Source: Acidobacteriota bacterium (GTDB taxonomy: Bacteria; Acidobacteriota; Thermoanaerobaculia; Multivoradales; JAHEKO01). From it: 6,246 bases of DNA. Location of the stretch: positions 1 to 6,246 of the forward strand of contig JAUWSP010000177.1 in assembly GCA_030610025.1 (NCBI GenBank), written 5' to 3'. Numbering within the stretch: position 1 is the first letter of the stretch; each line of letters begins with the position of its first letter. The notes under the pieces are model-generated. The model saw only the letters and a program-made list of their open reading frames with translations, searched no databases and was not told where the DNA came from. Below, piece by piece: positions 5,260 through 6,246 of the stretch. The translations under genes and the position numbers were made by a program.

Positions 5260-6057
5260 CTATTCACCAGACTGCCGCCATGAGGGCGGGGCCTTGGTAG
5301 CGAGGAACGTCGCAATGCCGTGCTTGCAGTCCTCGGTGGCCCGGGCCTCGGCGTTGACCACGGCGGCCCTCCGAAGCGCCTCGGGCAGAGGCACTCCGTG
5401 GACCTCCAACAGGAGCCGTTTGGTGCGGGCGATCGACTCGGAGCTCGCCCGCTTCAGGATTCCGACCGCCAGCTGCTCTGCCACCTGCCGTAGCTCTCCT
5501 TCGGCCACGACCCGGTTGACAAGACCTGTCTCTAGAGCACGTTGCGCCGTGACGAACTCCGGGTCGAGTAGCATTTCTCGGATGTCCGAGCCGCGCATGC
5601 GCAGCGGCAGATAGGTAGCAACCAGAGCAGCAACGAAGCCGATTCGCGCTTCGCTGTAGAGGAAACGGGACGTTTCGGCAGCCACCACGAAGTCGTGCGC
5701 CGTCGCCATGCCGCAGCCCCCTGCTACGCAGGCACCCTGAACCATCGCCACCGTCAGAGCTTCCTGTCTCAGAATCGATTCGAAGAGGCCTCGAAGATGC
5801 TCGGAGTCCTGTCGATTCTCCTCGGGCCCGGCTTCCAGGAGGCCCCCGAGATGCGTCAGATCGGCGCCGGCGGAGAAGTGCTTCCCAGCGGCACCCAAAA
5901 GGACGGCTCGGATCCCCCTCGCACGGAGGTCGCTTCCATACAGGTCGGTCAAGGCCGCTATCAGGTTGGGCGACAGGGCGTTGGCACGATCCGGGTCGTT
6001 CAGCGTCACCCAGAGGAGATCCCCGTCCAGCTTCGTTTCGAGAAATTCGTGGCTCAT
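5260..6057 (-). CDS. Enoyl-CoA hydratase/isomerase family protein, possibly 3-methylglutaconyl-CoA hydratase
   Basis: The product is a 265-residue crotonase-fold enzyme acting on an acyl-CoA in the cytosol. The FSAGADL block (61-67) and GACVAGGCGMATAHDF (108-123) form the CoA-binding and oxyanion-hole regions. SEARIGFVAALVATYL (135-150) carries Glu136, matching the second catalytic Glu of enoyl-CoA hydratase (Glu164). The first catalytic Glu (Glu144 in the rat enzyme, GGCE) is replaced here by Gly116. From family knowledge, LiuC-type methylglutaconyl-CoA hydratases often have GGG-x-G here and keep the SEV-R-G Glu, so that assignment is attractive. KAPPSW near the end is a typical crotonase C-terminus. 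Its upstream neighbour, 23 bp away, is an acyl-CoA carboxylase beta subunit, an order (carboxylase then hydratase) seen in leucine-degradation (liu) operons. Other roles, such as a fatty-acid enoyl-CoA isomerase, are possible. No clear Shine-Dalgarno; translation may be coupled to the gene before it. Confidence 0.87.
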   Translation of the reverse strand: MSHEFLETKLDGDLLWVTLNDPDRANALSPNLIAALTDLYGSDLRARGIRAVLLGAAGKHFSAGADLTHLGGLLEAGPEENRQDSEHLRGLFESILRQEALTVAMVQGACVAGGCGMATAHDFVVAAETSRFLYSEARIGFVAALVATYLPLRMRGSDIREMLLDPEFVTAQRALETGLVNRVVAEGELRQVAEQLAVGILKRASSESIARTKRLLLEVHGVPLPEALRRAAVVNAEARATEDCKHGIATFLATKAPPSWRQSGE

Positions 6058-6080
6058 GGCGCGATTACCGACTCGCTGTC

Positions 6081-6246
6081 TCAGGTCTGCAGGACCCCGG
6101 TCTTGAACTCGCCGATCTCCGGGTTCTGTGCGGCGCAGGCCAACGAGCGGGCCAAGATCTGGCGAGTCTCCCTGGGATCGATGATGGCGTCGACCCAGAG
6201 GCGTGCCGCAGCATAGCGTGGGTCGCTAGCCTCGGCGTAGCGGTCC
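6081..6246 (-). CDS. Acyl-CoA carboxylase carboxyltransferase (beta) subunit, C-terminal 54 residues
   Basis: This minus-strand frame runs in from the right edge and stops at TGA (6083-6081), so only the C-terminus is inside the window. The first base, 6246, belongs to a cut codon. It reads DRYAEASDPRYAAARLWVDA, then IIDPRETRQILARSLACAAQ, then NPEIGEFKTGVLQT. The block YAAARLWVDAIIDPRETR-x2-L is the conserved end of the carboxyltransferase subunit of the methylcrotonyl-/propionyl-/acyl-CoA carboxylase family (compare ARLWDDGIIDP-DTR in methylcrotonyl-CoA carboxylase). Such subunits transfer CO2 from biotin to the acyl-CoA. The ending GVLQT differs from the common FGVFRM of methylcrotonyl-CoA carboxylases, so the exact substrate is uncertain. 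It lies 23 bp upstream of the enoyl-CoA hydratase-like gene on the same strand, and the two are likely one operon. The biotin-carrying alpha subunit would be expected outside the window. Confidence 0.8.
   Translation of the reverse strand, partial: DRYAEASDPRYAAARLWVDAIIDPRETRQILARSLACAAQNPEIGEFKTGVLQT

Noticed and set aside
5695..6216. 173-codon plus-strand open frame
   Set aside because: It is antisense to the hydratase and the carboxylase C-terminus, both well supported; no motif is seen in its translation.
1..6246. tRNA/rRNA genes, CRISPR arrays, insertion sequences, phage or defence genes
   Set aside because: Nearly all of the window is occupied by recognisable metabolic and housekeeping genes. 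The gaps are too short, and no repeats or transposase-like frames were seen.

Overview
The window is a GC-rich, densely coded stretch of a bacterial chromosome. It holds nine protein genes, two of them cut by the window edges, and no RNA genes, mobile elements or CRISPR. All genes belong to housekeeping or central-metabolism families. Gene content and composition suggest an aerobic heterotroph that degrades branched-chain amino or fatty acids. The phylum cannot be fixed by eye; a GC-rich group such as Acidobacteriota, Actinomycetota or Chloroflexota would fit. Several genes have a -10-like hexamer only 6-8 bases before the ATG and no Shine-Dalgarno, which suggests frequent leaderless transcription.

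Layout from left to right. A SLOG/TIGR00725-family protein (5' end missing) overlaps by ATGA a YciA-like acyl-CoA thioesterase; both are on the + strand. Type II thymidine kinase (tdk, -) converges on them. tdk is divergent from a DUF2203 protein (+) across an 80-bp promoter region. A 179-bp gap with a hairpin and a promoter then leads to an A-type Fe-S carrier (IscA/ErpA/HesB, +). This converges with a YgfZ/Iba57-type folate-binding protein (-). YgfZ is divergent, across 64 bp, from an alpha/beta hydrolase (+). The hydrolase converges with a minus-strand operon, read right to left: acyl-CoA carboxylase beta subunit (only its C-terminus is in the window), enoyl-CoA hydratase/isomerase family protein, HAD phosphatase.

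Two neighbourhoods make functional sense. The A-type carrier next to YgfZ brings together bacterial counterparts of the mitochondrial ISCA-IBA57 partners for [4Fe-4S] cluster assembly. The carboxylase-hydratase pair matches consecutive steps of leucine/isovalerate breakdown (3-methylcrotonyl-CoA to 3-methylglutaconyl-CoA to HMG-CoA). I found no clearly new system. The points most worth a second look are the short-leader promoters, the IscA/YgfZ pairing, the repeats at the tdk start, and a strong hairpin inside the 3' end of ygfZ.
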